Positions 32,759-45,309 of a stretch of DNA of 64,000 nucleotides are shown here, piece after piece. Below the pieces are notes generated by a model. The model saw only the letters and a list, made by a program, of their open reading frames with translations. It made no database searches and had not been told where the DNA came from. Both the position numbers and the translations under genes were made by a program. Source of the DNA: Symsagittifera roscoffensis (Eukaryota > Xenacoelomorpha > Acoela > Convolutidae); contig NC_087066.1 in the NCBI RefSeq assembly GCF_963678635.1, positions 23,159,996 to 23,223,995 on the forward strand. The letters run 5' to 3'. How positions within the stretch are numbered: position 1 is the first letter of the stretch; each line of letters opens with the position of its first letter.

Positions 32759-35580
32759 CTGAAATAAGATGTCATTTGTTGTTTGAGAGTTCCTGGAACA
32801 AAATGATGGAGACAAAAAAGCAAGAAAAAAGTTTTATAGATTTAAAATACTGCTTTTTTGGGCAACTCGGATTCAAAACGTTGCCGTCAAAATATAGTTT
32901 TTAAATTTTTTTGAAGGAAATTGGGTACGAATTATTTAGTAATCAATTTAATTGAAAATGATCTTCTAAATTCGTTCAGCAAAGACGTAATGGTTATAAT
33001 AATAAAAAATTTGCAACAGGAAGCTTTTTTAAATCACTTTTCGGCCTAGTTTCCATTGGCTCATTTTCTTTTCTTAAAAACTTTGATTTTTTTGTTATTT
33101 TTTTCGGCCCGCTTTGTACAGCATGTATTTTATTTTGGTTTTCAAGTTTTTGGAACTATGATTGACTGTTCTGTGTTTTGTCATATTACCAAGTCTGATA
33201 TTGAATAATTTGGTTGCTTATAAAGTTTTTTTTCCACTTTAATGGTTTTGGCCTAGGTTGTATCAGCTTATTCGATTTATATCTTGAAGTATCAAAGGCC
33301 AAAAAAATCATGTTCGGGGAAATCAGGTATTCTTGCAAAAAATTGAGCTTATTTGAAAACTATTCTTTTGATTTTCAAAAGAAGGGTATGACTAAAAAAG
33401 AACTCCTGCTCATCTGTGTACCTGCATAATCTTCTATGAGATTTTAGGTTCAATCGAAAACATCGGTTGTGGGAAGCTGCTCTGAACCGTTTTTGGACAT
33501 TTGCTCGAAAATTTCTTGTCTAATTATTAAGTTAAGTGTTCAATTGACAAACCCGATTTTTGATATGTTCTCTGCATAAACTGTCACGTCCTTCTTTTGC
33601 AGAAAAATGTTAATGGATTTCGAAAATTCAAGTTTTTGAACGTTTGACTATTTGTTAGACTTTTTTATTTTTCTTAGAACGTACCCAAGGAAATTTGAGA
33701 TAAATGGTTCAATCGAAAGAACCGCTGGAGATTCTTTTTTTTGCAGAAGCGGCGACTTTCAATCTTTTGTAAGAAAAATCTGATATCTCAGGGAAGATTC
33801 CAATTTCTCAAAAGTTTTCAGTCTTCTCAATTGTTTTAGTTGAGAAACAAGTAAGTTTTTGGGCAAAATCGAGTTTTTGAAACCCACTTTGTTCCGCATC
33901 AGCATTCAAAATTCAAAAAAAAAATCAAACCGATACTTCTAGCTTCAGCAGGGCCCCTAGTTATCTTTTTTCGTGTTTTTCTTACATTTACGTTTTGTAT
34001 CGAAATTTTTTTGTGTTGTATCACAAGTGGTGTGAAACTCCGCTTCACCTCTGTCTCAAAAAATCACAACAGTTATTCAGCGACGAGAAAAACTTCATTT
34101 CTAGTACAATTTTACCCTTGTTTCAAGTATAACTTCGTTTTTTCTGCATGCTTGTCTATATTGTCTATATGGTTTTTCTAGAGCAAAGTAACAGGAAATT
34201 TAGACAAAATTTCAAGAAAAAGTTCCCAATTTTTTTTCGAAATCAGCTTGGTTACAACATTCTGAGTTACTTGCACAGCAATCCGCCTGCCTTGTTTGTG
34301 TAAAAAACAATCAAAACGACTGTTGCCCGAATTGGTATGATGTTTTGTCAAAATTGGATTCTATGGTCATACTTATAAAATTCACCTTTGGATCAATTCA
34401 TTGTCTTGAAATTTTTGTTTCAGGTGTTTGTAAAATACTTGTGGGAAATTTTCTCAAAATACTTTCGATGAATAAATAGAAAGCCTTATTTGATCAACTT
34501 TTGCTTATATCACTTCACGAAGTAGCAAGGAACTATATGGTAAGTTGTTCTGTTTCCGAAGGAAGTGAATACATCAAAAGTAAACTTGTAGTGGTTCAAG
34601 TGTGCTATCAGCCAGGGGCGGATCCAGGATTTTCTCGAGGAAGGGGGGGCGAATTTTCAAAAAATTTGTCGACGTTTATTTAGGTCGACTGAATTGATTT
34701 TTCGAGCTCTCCCCCAAGCACTGTTTAGTCCCTGTTTTGACGAAATTTTTTGCGCCGCAGGCAAAATTTTGAAAAAGCAGGCCAAAAGCGTTTTTAGGCA
34801 CTTTTTGGAAACTTTTGACCAAAAAATCGCGTTTTTTCGGTGCGCGCTCCCCCCTCAAAATTAGTATACATTGGCGCCGAAGGGGGGTCAATTCCCTGAA
34901 AGGGATGGGGCGTACGCCCCCCCCCCTAAATCCGCCCCTTTGTGCTATCCTATTAAAGTTCTTTCAGTTGTAATTCGGATCCCCCCAAAAGAACAAAAAA
35001 AATCTCGCCGTTTAAGAAAAGCTGGTTTATTTTTCTGGTTTGCAGACTAAATGACACAATATTTACGAATGACACGAATAAAAGACTCATCTCAATTTAG
35101 TTATTTTTCAATTTTTACCATAGTTTAACCATTATTTCTTCTTTTTTTTGCAATTTAATGATTATAACAACAATAAATTGTTTCCAAGCTAGAATAGTTT
35201 TTCAAAAGTAGGCGTGATAGATCGCCATTTACTGAAAAAAATGTGGATAAATATTTAATAACTTTTTAATCAAAAATATGTTAGGAAAAGACAAAAATTA
35301 GCGAACAATTGAAAAAAATGTTTCAATATGCTATAAGTGTGAAATCTGTGCAATACGAAATGTGTGAAATTAGAAATATGGTTCAACGGGGTATCTGATG
35401 TTTTACTCACTTAGTTTGGCTGTCGCAGAATGCCTTGGCGTCCGCCTGTTTCTCGAAGTGTTGCTCGCTCACCAAGAGGCAATTGGTCCCCGCTAGGTCC
35501 ATGAAAGGGGGACATTGGTCTTGATCGGCCTTGATCACAACAAAGAGTACAAAAGTACAAATGAGTTTCAGAGCACTCAT
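32392..35580 (-). CDS. Secreted C-type lectin-like protein
   Basis: Two exons, 35580-35411 and 32758-32392, encode 178 residues; the split Lys codon (AA|G) keeps the frame. Residues 1-18 (MSALKLICTFVLFVVIKA) are a signal peptide. The rest is one C-type lectin-like domain: the N-terminal CPPF...C pair (Cys23, Cys34), alpha-helical QADAKAFC, GRLFLPTTKEHTAAAVAYA, VWTGWEKDP, and the end EGCIVAVAGGVGDVEC...PYAMCEF. The usual WND and EPN/QPD calcium-sugar motifs are not recognisable, so classical sugar binding is doubtful. A TATA-like box lies about 95 bp before the ATG. The 2.65-kb intron holds a hAT MITE. Such proteins act outside the cell in recognition, immunity or matrix. Confidence 0.8.
33990..34075 (+). 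repeat. SINE tail fragment with GC hairpin, second copy
   Basis: GTGTGAAACTCCGCTTCACC followed by CTGTCTCAA. It is the same tail as at 27540-27610, preserving the hairpin with paired changes (GTGAAAC...GCTTCAC). Confidence 0.45.
34610..34941. mobile_element. hAT-type MITE with 8-bp target-site duplication
   Basis: The left end AGCCAGGGGCGGATCCAGGA and right end TAAATCCGCCCCTTT are inverted. The subterminal parts are G-rich on the left and C-rich on the right, a pattern common in hAT MITEs. GTGCTATC flanks both sides (34602-34609 and 34942-34949). Length is 332 bp; noncoding. It lies in the lectin-like gene's intron. Confidence 0.85.
35411..35580 (-). CDS. C-type lectin-like exon 1 (signal peptide)
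   Basis: ATG complement at 35578-35580; donor GTGAGT begins at 35410 and reads leftwards. It is 56 codons plus two bases, below usual ORF cut-offs. Confidence 0.8.
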
Positions 35581-35672
35581 CTTTTTTGGAAGATTTTATT
35601 TTTCAAAAGGATAGATTACTCGTTAAACTTCAATGCTCTTAAGGGAAAATAAATTTTCTAGCAAAATATTCT

Positions 35673-35681
35673 TATTTATAT
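35673..35681 (-). promoter_or_regulatory. TATA-like box of lectin-like gene
   Basis: ATATAAATA on the minus strand, about 95 bp upstream of the start codon. This is a plausible distance for a short 5'UTR without a 5' intron. Confidence 0.35.
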
Positions 35682-35689
35682 TTCGCAAA

Positions 35690-38600
35690 CGGCTAAAACA
35701 AGCTGACTTCAAAGAGACATCAACAAGAAAAAGCTGCCTATTCGAAGCTGTTATGACCTATTGAATGAAATTTGACGTTTCAAATTGTGTTTCTAAGACT
35801 AATTGTGTGGTTCAAAACAAGGCCACGCAATCTTTTTTTTCTGTATCAATTGAGAAAAAATATTGAAATAGTAAAATGGCGTTAGTCAAATATTTTCGTT
35901 ATCAGTGCGATTGAATTGCAGAAGATTGCACGTGTCATCATGTAGAACATTGAGTAAAAGATTTGTCAAATCAGCTGTTTCTACAGTCGACCAAGTTTGC
36001 TTTTTTAAAACTTATTAACGTTTTTTTTCTACTGCACCCTCCATCGTTTTTATCTAATAGTAATGGAATTTTAGAAAGTTGAAAATTATTCAAAACAGTT
36101 GCGAGTTTAACAAAAAATTTTGACAAAATAAAAGTTCCTCGGTTTATTTAGTTCTTCAAATTAGTGTCGTTTTTTGTATGTGGACTGACGATAAAATGTA
36201 CACACGCTTAAAAAGTCAGTAAATTAGGCATAATCGACAAAAGTTGTCTTCAAAAAATAAATAAAAAACAAAAAAAGATACAAGAAAATTTCAAGGAAAA
36301 AACCAAAATTTTTTCTATTTTTTTAACAATTTTGTTCAAAAAATTCGAAAAATTTCTCTTGCCAGGGAAGTGCCAACTATAGTTTTTGATATAATTTCCG
36401 TTTCAAAAAATTAGGTTTTTTAGCCTAAATGACCAATTTAACAGGTTTTCAACACTTTATAAATGGAATTAACTGAAATGGAATTCTCTGAATTTAATTT
36501 TTTATAATTATTATTATTTATTTGGCCAAATTCAAACGAAAAACATGAAATTTCATACCGGTTTTTATCAACTCTGAGACCTATTTTCGCAATTTTTAAA
36601 TGTCATTCGATTTATGACTGAAAAGAATTTAATATGATATATCATTTAACCCAGACCGATGATTATTTGTGGTACCTGTATTTGCGTGGAAAACAGAAAA
36701 AAAAGAAAAAAGAACTAAAACACACTCGAATGAAATTTTTCACCATTTTCAATAGTCAGAACAATGATAGGCAACTTGCATTAAAAAACTGCAAGTACTC
36801 ACAGCCGCAGTCGCTTTAACGTGTTGCAGGCTTGCCAACAGAGGGTATGACCTTAAAAGATATTTAGCGGCGATATTAAACCGAAAATCTTAAATTGAAA
36901 AAATTTTCAAACTATGTCAGTTGTTGTTTTTCCTAAATTTGACTTCTAGGCTGTGTTACGAGTTCTTTTTTGTTTCGATTTGTCGCGGTACCCTGAGCGC
37001 TACCGCGACATCTTGCGTCACAAGATTAAACAGGATTATTTATATATAAATTCGGCTGATATATGTTGCGAAGTTGCCAGTTCTAAGAAACAAATTTTTT
37101 TGAAAACGTCTGGTGGTTAATGAAGCCTAGAGCTAAATTCGCGACAAAAAGAGGAAGAAAAGTTTCAAAATAGGGTTAACTCCGCTGTGGGAAAAAATGT
37201 ATCATTTAAATTTTGGGACAAAGTTTAAATGATACAACTTTTTTTACAACTAAAACCCAAAGTTTTTTAAGGTCGAGTGAAATATTACATTTAAACCCTC
37301 TTAATTGTTATTCAAATTGTATCAGAGGAGCCAAAAAATGAATGCTTTTGTTACAAGAAAAACCGAATGAGTTTTTTTAAAGAACAATTAGAGCTGCAAA
37401 CCGAATAATTAATGAGAGAACTCGAATTAAAACCACAAAAAATGTTCGATATGCAAGATCTAAAAGAGTTTTGTTGGCACTCGTTAGAAGCCTAAACGAG
37501 TGCCAACCTCCGCAAAAAAATTAAAAGTATTTGAAAAAAAAACACTTGTTGAAATAAAAAATAATTTTTTGTGCCAATCTGTTCAAAAAATTTTTTCTTG
37601 ATATTTCTGCTTTCGCGATGAAATCGAAAATTGCTGTAGTTTCATCTAACAGCTTTCATCTATTGTTTCTAGCTTAGATTTATTTTTGTGCTACCTCATG
37701 TCGTTTCACTCTATGTTTCAAAAGTTAGTAGAAGCAAAAGCATTTTAAAAACTATAAAATATGCTGAATTTTATTTTCCAAAAAACTGTTTTGGATATTT
37801 CAGTAAGCAGTTTTGGATAGTAAAAACCTCACATAAAATCTATAATAGCCTATTGGTTTGATACTTTTGGAAACAATAAGTTTTTTGTCAATTCTTAGCT
37901 TTTTGTCAAGAATTTTGCGAAAATAATAGAAACAGGCTGAAATCATAAAAGTAATTGTAGGTTTAACAGTTATCCATTTCTCTCTGCTTGAATTCACAGA
38001 ACGACTTGAATTTTAAAAAAATCATTTAAAAAGAGGACACTTTTTTTTACAGAAAGCTGCTTTCTTGTGAAAACAAATGAGCTTGCTCACGTTTAATTTT
38101 ATTTGGAACTTGAGCTTTTTATGTTTTGACTTGTTCTTGGTTTCAAGAAAAAAAAACAGTTAGAAAACTGGATTATAACGTTATCGTTTAGTTGAAGATT
38201 GTTGCTGGATTAACGAATATATTTCTTTGTTCTGAGTTTCAGAAAAAAAAACTTGTTTACAAAATTGATAATCGCACTAATAATTAATTGAAGTTTTTAT
38301 GAAAAAAGTTTTATTTATTACTAATTGGCTTGCTAGGGATTCCTATAAAAAATGATCGAAAGTTATTAACACATTACCCTTTATTTGAGGCCCAGTTGAT
38401 CTTTTTTTAAACTCCCATTAAAATGAGAAATATTTCAGAACAATTGGTTTTGGTGTTTTTGTAGTTTTTAGCGCTTTAGGCTTTGAAAGAACTTAAGAAC
38501 ACAAACTCAGATGCTACGTCAGAACGTCAGATAAGATTTAATGATATATCGTTTGTTAGCATTTTCTTTAATGATTATATTGAAACAAACAGTTTTTTAT

Positions 38601-39500
38601 AGTTTAATTTTATCGCAATTAAAGCAAGCAGCACAGCAAAAAAAGATTTCATTAAAAAAATTAGCATTTTAGTTTTCAGAAACCTCATTTTGAAAAAATC
38701 AGTCAGATATTTTACTGCAAAAAAGTTCAAAAAGTTTACAAAAAACCTGAATATTTGTTTTTTTTTCTCTTTTTTTGAGCAAGTTTTGCAAAATATGTAT
38801 TTTAAACGCTACTATTGGTGTCGCTTAGAAATTGATTCGAGGTTTTGCAAAATTAATTGCAAAATTGCATAAATAAACGACTTACTTTAAAAAAAAGATA
38901 TGAAATAACTATTTTGTTCTGTTAATAATTAATTTCACAGGAGCCATTCAAAATTGTTCTTTACTTGCGTTCAGTTCGCTTATGCATTTCGTTTTTAAAA
39001 ATCCAAATTTGTTTTGAAGGTAATGTCAGACTTGATTTGCGTTTTATGCCATAGTAAAAAGAAGTTTCCATGGAAATAAAAAGAAGCACAAAAATCTGTT
39101 CTATAAAAAGTGTTTTTTTTTATTCAAGTCCGAATACTTCACGTGCTTCAAACTGTGTATGTGCGCAAAATTTCTCTGAAAAACTGAGAGGAAACTATGC
39201 CTAGGTTCGATTTTTTCCTTCGAGTGCATTGAGCTTAATGCACGCTCGCGTGTTGTTGTGTCGATATTTTCACAATAGGAGAAGGAGCTATGTCATAGTG
39301 ACTGTATTTCGTTTAGAAGAACTTGACTATCTCAAGAAAATTCATCAACCTTGGAATGACATGAATGTTCATGATGTGAATAATCTTTAACATGCATTAC
39401 TTGAAAAAGCGGTAATTTCCAGTTCGTAATTAATAAATTATTGGATCAAATTTTGATGATGTATAAACTAAAAGATGACAATTTAAGATTTGAGAACCAA
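35690..39500. other. No gene seen; AT-rich intergenic
   Basis: Only short unsupported ORFs. The one distinct feature is the GC-rich hairpin at 36981. Confidence 0.6.
36981..37010. other. Perfect 10-bp hairpin
   Basis: TGTCGCGGTA and TACCGCGACA flank a 10-nt loop. It is GC-rich in an AT-rich noncoding stretch. Its role is unknown. Confidence 0.6.
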
Positions 39501-41099
39501 GAGTCTTAAACACTGGCAAACACAGAAAAGCAAAAACAAAGGTCAACCAGAGCTGACACCAGAGTCTACACAACCTCCTTCAAGGGCATTAATCTGAATC
39601 ACGGGCTGCCTCAGAGATCCCCCAGCTGTTCGAAGTCTACAGGATCTCTACTTCTTCAAGTTTACATCTTCAAGGCCAGCTAACCGTGCCAACATTCTAC
39701 CAGCTTTTCACCAGCTCTTCACAATCACTTAAGAGTATTCATAATTCGCTTAAGTTCCATAACTTTGCCTTACACCCAGATTAATTGTTGATCACTCGGG
39801 GTGCAAAGATAGATTTTTTCTGTTAAAATTTACCATAACCAAAACCCGATAGCCAAAATCTCCTTAACCCAAAAAAATCAAGAAAAAAAGGACAAGCAAT
39901 AAACATATCATTCCAAAAATTTCTAGAAACTTGTGAAAAAACATAAGAATGTCTATAGCGTAATAGTTCTATTAAAAACTTGAACCAGTGAAGTCTAAAA
40001 AGTATTTTATTCTTATGCAGAAGGTTAAATTCTCTTCTCAGTCAAGTTTCACTGCTAAAAAAAATAACTATCAAAAGTATTTGGTACTTAATAGTCGAAT
40101 TACGTGATACTTCATAGTTCCTTAAAAGCTCATAAAAGGCGTATACGAAATACGCACCCTCGTAGTTCCAACAGAACCGTTCGTATCTTTTGTTTACAAA
40201 AAAAACAATTAAACCTGAACCTACTTTCGTCCATTTCATAACTTCTCTTTTAACCTTATCATACCATTTCTCTAACCTTTTCACTACCTTAACGATGGCT
40301 CCGAAAAACTCAAAACAAACGCTCATAAGCAAATAAACGTCTCGCTACACTTCTTTTGAGAGCCTTAAAAGATAACGTAGCAGCAAAATTGCACAATCTA
40401 CGGAATTAGAAGATTTTAAAATAACGGCTAACAACTTTTTGAAATGCCCGCAAAAATTGGAGAAATTGGCAGATTATATAGCACCGTGCCCTCTAGTAGA
40501 CGTCCAAATTTTTCTAAATGATGCCTCTTCACTACGAAGCTGAAATTTTTCGCTAATAAAACAAATGCGACGATACGAAAAATACTACAACGGGATACAG
40601 ATAGATGACTCCCCCAGTCACTACTCTTCAACTATCTCCACCGAAGATCCCAGCCAGCAGTATTATTCTCGTGCGAACTTACGCTACAACGTATAACAAC
40701 ATGTACAACGTTTGCAGGGCAGCCATCAGTTTTGATACTACTGCAACAACGGTATCATCTAATTTTATTGCGTTTCGCTAGCCAATCCGCTAGAGAACTC
40801 GAGATCTATGCAACATTTTCCATGGCCATCACATCGACGACAATGTGATGGAATATACAATCGAGATGGTTCCGACGAGAACCCAGAGTTCTCTGGAAAT
40901 GATCAATATACACTTAATCCCTCACTACAACAGCCAAAACCTGGTGCTAATGGTCTCAGCATGCACTCTACGGATTGACAGTGTTCAAGAATTGTGACTC
41001 CAGTCAATCACGGCCTTCGTTGTTCTGATCAGAACACGAACATCAGCGCGGCTTATTACAGTCTCAAAGGCTTCCAAGTAATAAGCTCCCTAGTAACCC

Positions 41100-41420
41100 A
41101 ATAGAATGGAACCCAATAGAATGGAAAACTTGGCGTGAGCTGATCCAAACTGCAATAAGAAACAATCACAAGTTAATTGATGTGGAAAAAAAGCAATTTA
41201 CCTACAGTCCCTGTGTGTCGTTAAAGTGAAAAAGGTTGTGCAGAGCTACGGCACGAATTCTTCACAGTATATTCAAGCAATAGAAGAGGTAATAGGCAGA
41301 TGTGGCAACGCTAAATTCGCTGTTGTAGCTTTTACTGCGGTGTTGGAAAATTTTGAGCGACTGCATGTTAATGAACCTCAAATGCATGCTTGCCAGGTTC
41401 GCTGCTTTTCTACGTAAGCT
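41100..41420 (+). pseudogene. BEL/Pao gag-like fragment
   Basis: NPIEWKTWRELIQTAIRNNH and VEKKQFTY resemble the gag core of Pao elements. A stop and frame change follow, then YGTNSSQYIQAIEEVIGRCG in the next frame. Confidence 0.55.
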
Positions 41421-42109
41421 GTTGTGCAATTTAGAATTAAACAACTACTTGTCCGACTTGAACTTGAGTAACCTTACTCGACTTTTTTGCTGTAAACTTC
41501 TTCCAGCAGTCTCTTTCAAATGGGAAGAATACTGCGTTTTTAATGGGATGTACTATGCTATACTTGAAGATTTTAAGGACTAGCTTTTTAACTACTCTAG
41601 AGCTTGCGAGAATTTAGACGTTATACACGATGCACTATGTCTTTTCACGGGAAACAAGATTGGAAAAACGACCGCCTACAAAAAAAATCTTTCTTAAACA
41701 TGCGTGACAGCCTGCATACCGAAAAAAAGAATAAATTACAGAATTAGACAATAAATCGAAATTGTAATGTCCGCTGGAAAATGCATATCACTACATTGGA
41801 CACTGTACTGCCCAGTTTTTGTGAAGCTAACTACACAACAACAAACTCAATTACTGAAGGATAATCAGATAGGCTTCAACTGCCTATGTAACACGGCCTA
41901 TGTCAACTGACCGTACTTCTGCAAGACGTTGCATCATAGAAAACTGCGGCGGAAAACACCACTCAACCTAACATAGGAATCAGGATAAAACTGCATAGCG
42001 ACATACTCAGAAATCCAAAAAAATAATATTGAAAAACCATTTGAATACAAAATCTGGTTTGAAAAATCAACTTCAGTTCTGCCCATTACTTTAATCAACA
42101 ACAACCAAG

Positions 42110-42490
42110 CGGTTCCTTGCTATGCAATTCTTGACAATTACAGCAGCTGTTCTGATGTCTTGAAATGCACAGCTGATATCTTACAATGTAAGCCCAGTCG
42201 AACAGTTCAATTAAGCGTTCATGGTGTTTTCAGTGAGGACACTGTTTCGTCAAATCTGATTCAGTTACCCATTGGACCTTTCATCTCTACTTCTGATACG
42301 TTTACTCTACAATCAGTCTACTCGGTGGAAACGCTCAACTTTGATTGGATAGATGTAGCAAAATTTGCAATGTATGATACCGGTACTACCATTTACGTTA
42401 CCTTGCGTTTCCTAATCTCCTTGACAACTCGGTACACATTCTACCCAGCGTCGACGCTTTTTGGCATTTCGCAGAGAAAAAAATCTTGAA
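42110..42490 (+). pseudogene. BEL/Pao protease-like fragment
   Basis: The frame around 42115-42370 reads VPCYAILDNYSSCSDVLK, where an aspartic protease would have the D-T/S-G triad. The catalytic motif is altered. The downstream part resembles the region between protease and RT. Confidence 0.4.
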
Positions 42491-42869
42491 GGGCCCTGGC
42501 AGCAGTCCGTATGGAGTGCGCAACTTGCTGCGATAGACGATAAGCGGCCGGCTTCACCAAAATTTTTTTAGATGAGTAGTGCAACTATCATCTAACCAAA
42601 TTCATAGAAATTAAGCAACACGAGGATGCTTCCTTAAACAAAAATGTAGAACAATTTTGGAAGGTCGAAGAAATCGGCACAACTACTCGTGTAACTAAAG
42701 GACATTTTCCAGCAAATATACTAAGCCATTATTGTTTATGAAACAAAACATTCAAGGTGACGGAACCAGCTACCGAATCATTTTGCTTTGAAAGGGCAAC
42801 ATAACAATGCCAAACAACTACGTTGTTGCTAAAGCTCAACTTGAACCTCTACGACGACAAATACAAAAG

Positions 42870-43400
42870 GACAAAATCACAATTCAACTCTACGACCAAT
42901 CATTATCAACTGATTTTGATAAAGATTACGTGATGCCCGTAACTTTCCTACATCCGCCACCGTTACAAACCCGGATTTAAATCCCCAGAAGCCTGGTAAA
43001 GTTTGACGTGTGAAAAATACTGCAAAGAAATTCAAAGGCTTTTTTCTTAATTCCTTTTTAGAGACGGGACCAAATCTACTTAAAACATGTTTGCCAATGA
43101 GGTTTAGAGAAAAACAAATAGCAGTTTCTGGTGATATAGAAGGCAGGTTTTTGCAGATAGGCATAAAAGAGGGCAATCAAAGTGTACTACGATTCTTGTG
43201 GCCGACTAATCAACGCGTTAAGCAGTATCAGTATACGCGTCTAGGATTCTGAGCTAAATGTTCGCCCGCAATAGCCATCTCTGCACTACATGAAACCGCC
43301 GTCGACTTCTGCAACAAAGAACCCCACATACAACAAGTAATTCATAACATAAATGAATTCGTTCATTTCTATGACAACTTACTGGAAGCCAGGAATCAAC
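42870..43400 (+). pseudogene. BEL/Pao reverse transcriptase fragment
   Basis: LETGPNLLKTCLPMRFREKQ, AVSGDIEGRFLQIGI and LRFLWPTNQR match the Pao RT order. After a stop at 43251 comes FVHFYDNLLEA, where the family has its YVDDLL-type motif; the catalytic Asp pair is altered. Confidence 0.75.
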
Positions 43401-43479
43401 TAAAGCTTTAAAGGTGGCACTCCTAAAAGCAGGCTACAATTTAACCAGGTTACTATCGAGTACAAAAAAATTCTTGGTT

Positions 43480-44070
43480 TCCTCATTGAACCCAAAACTG
43501 AAAACAATAGTACTATTGTTCGGGTTGTGGGAGTGAAGTGGGTCACTATGAATTACACACGCATCATTCAGCCCGTACTAAAAAACAATCTAACGGCTAA
43601 AATTTTGTTTTTTTTTGTAGCCAGAATCTTTGATCCTCTGGGATTGACAGCACCATATGTCATAGTTCTCAAAATACTGCTTCAAAAGATTTGGCTATCT
43701 GGTATAACCTGGGATCAAGAAATTCCTCTTGAATATATCCAAATTATCGAAAAATGAACGCGACATTGTGGACAAGATGGAAATATGAAACTACCGATGT
43801 TCGTAGGCCAAACCGACAGACGCAGCGATATACAACTTCATGTTTTCACCGATGCTTCCCGGTGCGCCAAGCCAGCTTGCATATACATCAATATTTCGAA
43901 CCAAGACCATAAACAACCACCATTTATGATTGGAAGAACCAAGGTCTTACCACTTAACGAAGAAAGCATACCCAAGCTAGAATTGCAAGCTGCAGTAAAT
44001 GGTACACGTCATTGCAAATTTACAACCGAAGACTTTCAGCTAAATTTCAATTCATTTCTGGAAGGATAGT
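43480..44070 (+). pseudogene. BEL/Pao connection and RNase H fragment
   Basis: LGVKWVT-like start, SFVARIFDPLGLTAPYV-like and QKIWLSGITWDQEIP in the first frame. After a stop at 43755-43757 comes LHVFTDASRCAKPACIY, KVLPLNEESIPKLELQAAV, an RNase H block. Confidence 0.8.
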
Positions 44071-44680
44071 AAGACGGCACTTGCATAGATGAACACTCCG
44101 GAAAAGCAAAAATTTTACTGCGCGAACAGAATTAACGAAAGTCTGTCAGTTTCTAAAGCCCAATAGTGGCATCATATACTCGATAAACGGAACCCGGCCG
44201 ATCACGCTACAAGAAGTATCCCGCTTCAGGACGTGGAACAGCTTTGGTTGCAACCACCGGAATTCCTACTGTTACTAGAATGTGATCAAAACTACAGAAC
44301 CACACAGTTCTTCAACCGGTTTTCACAACTACAGATAAGGAGAGAACTACTACACTAAATTTCTACTGTACAATTCTAAAAATCAACGCTATACTGAAAC
44401 GGTAAAACATTTCAACTAGCGCAAAAAGTGAACCAATCATTGATGTTTCGAGATTTTCCGATTGGTTTTGTCTACTCCGCGCAACTGCTCGTGTTGTCTA
44501 GCTCAAAGAAATTCTTCAGCAAAAACCAAAAACGCGACTTAAGAATAGACGACCGGGAGATTTTCTAAAACTCTACTTTACGAGCAACCACAAAATGCTA
44601 CTTTCCTGATGCTAATAATTTTTTAGCTACCAACAAAGTATTGGACAAAAAAAGATGCTTTACTGCCATACTCACTATTT

Positions 44681-44983
44681 ATGGATGGTAATCTTATTTG
44701 TGCGCGAGAACCGCTGAGCCATTCATTAATGCCAGATGCAACTAAGTACCCCATTATTCATTCTAGACGCAAAGACGCAAAGAAACCTTTGATTCATTTT
44801 ATGGTTAAAAACGCACATCATAAATGCATGCACCTCGGTACCGAAATTGTACGACACTGCTTGCAACAAAGCTTCACAAATTTGGGTCTCAGAAAAGCAT
44901 TGAGACACATTCGCCACCACTGTTTCTTGTGCCGCCGTTTTCAAGGAAAAGGTTTAAACCCTTTCATGGCTGATTTTCGATAG
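44681..44983 (+). pseudogene. BEL/Pao integrase zinc-binding region
   Basis: DGNLICAREPLSHSLMP, KYPIIHSRR, NAHHKCMHLGTEIVRHCLQQ and HHCFLCRRFQGKGLNPFM match the H-H-C-C region that precedes the Pao integrase core. Confidence 0.8.
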
Positions 44984-45308
44984 TTTCGAGGTGAGTTGCA
45001 CGCGTTGTTAATTAAGTAAAGAGACAAATGTAGTTTTATCTGTGGCATCTCTTACAGCAATAAAAATGGACCAGTGTAGTCAAGTCCAACGTTCTGGAAT
45101 GGAAATTGATTACGTTCCGCGCCATTGAAGCGCTGAAACGGGAAAAATTGCACAGCGCTTTGATGGCCTGGAAACTAATCAATGTCCTTTTCAGAACGTT
45201 GGACTTGACTACCTGATTCCATTCTACATTGCTGTCAAAGATACCACAAAAAAAAACTACATTGGTCTCTTTACTTGTTTAACAACGTGCGATCCACCTC
45301 AAAACTAC
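44981..45308. repeat. ~155-bp inverted duplication inside integrase region
   Basis: Left arm 44981-45135 and right arm 45153-45308 are reverse complements with some mismatches and gaps; the loop is 17 nt. Matching landmarks are GTCAAGTCCAACGTTCT against AGAACGTTGGACTTGAC and AAGTAAAGAGAC against GTCTCTTTACTT. The right arm is in coding orientation (FQNVGLDY, NYIGLFTCL), so the left arm is the inverted copy. Confidence 0.85.
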
Positions 45309-45309
45309 G

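Noticed and set aside
32305-32904. A 199-codon + strand ORF
   Set aside because: It is antisense to the lectin-like exon 2, which has clear domain motifs, correct splice sites and a matching exon 1. The + strand frame resembles nothing known to me.
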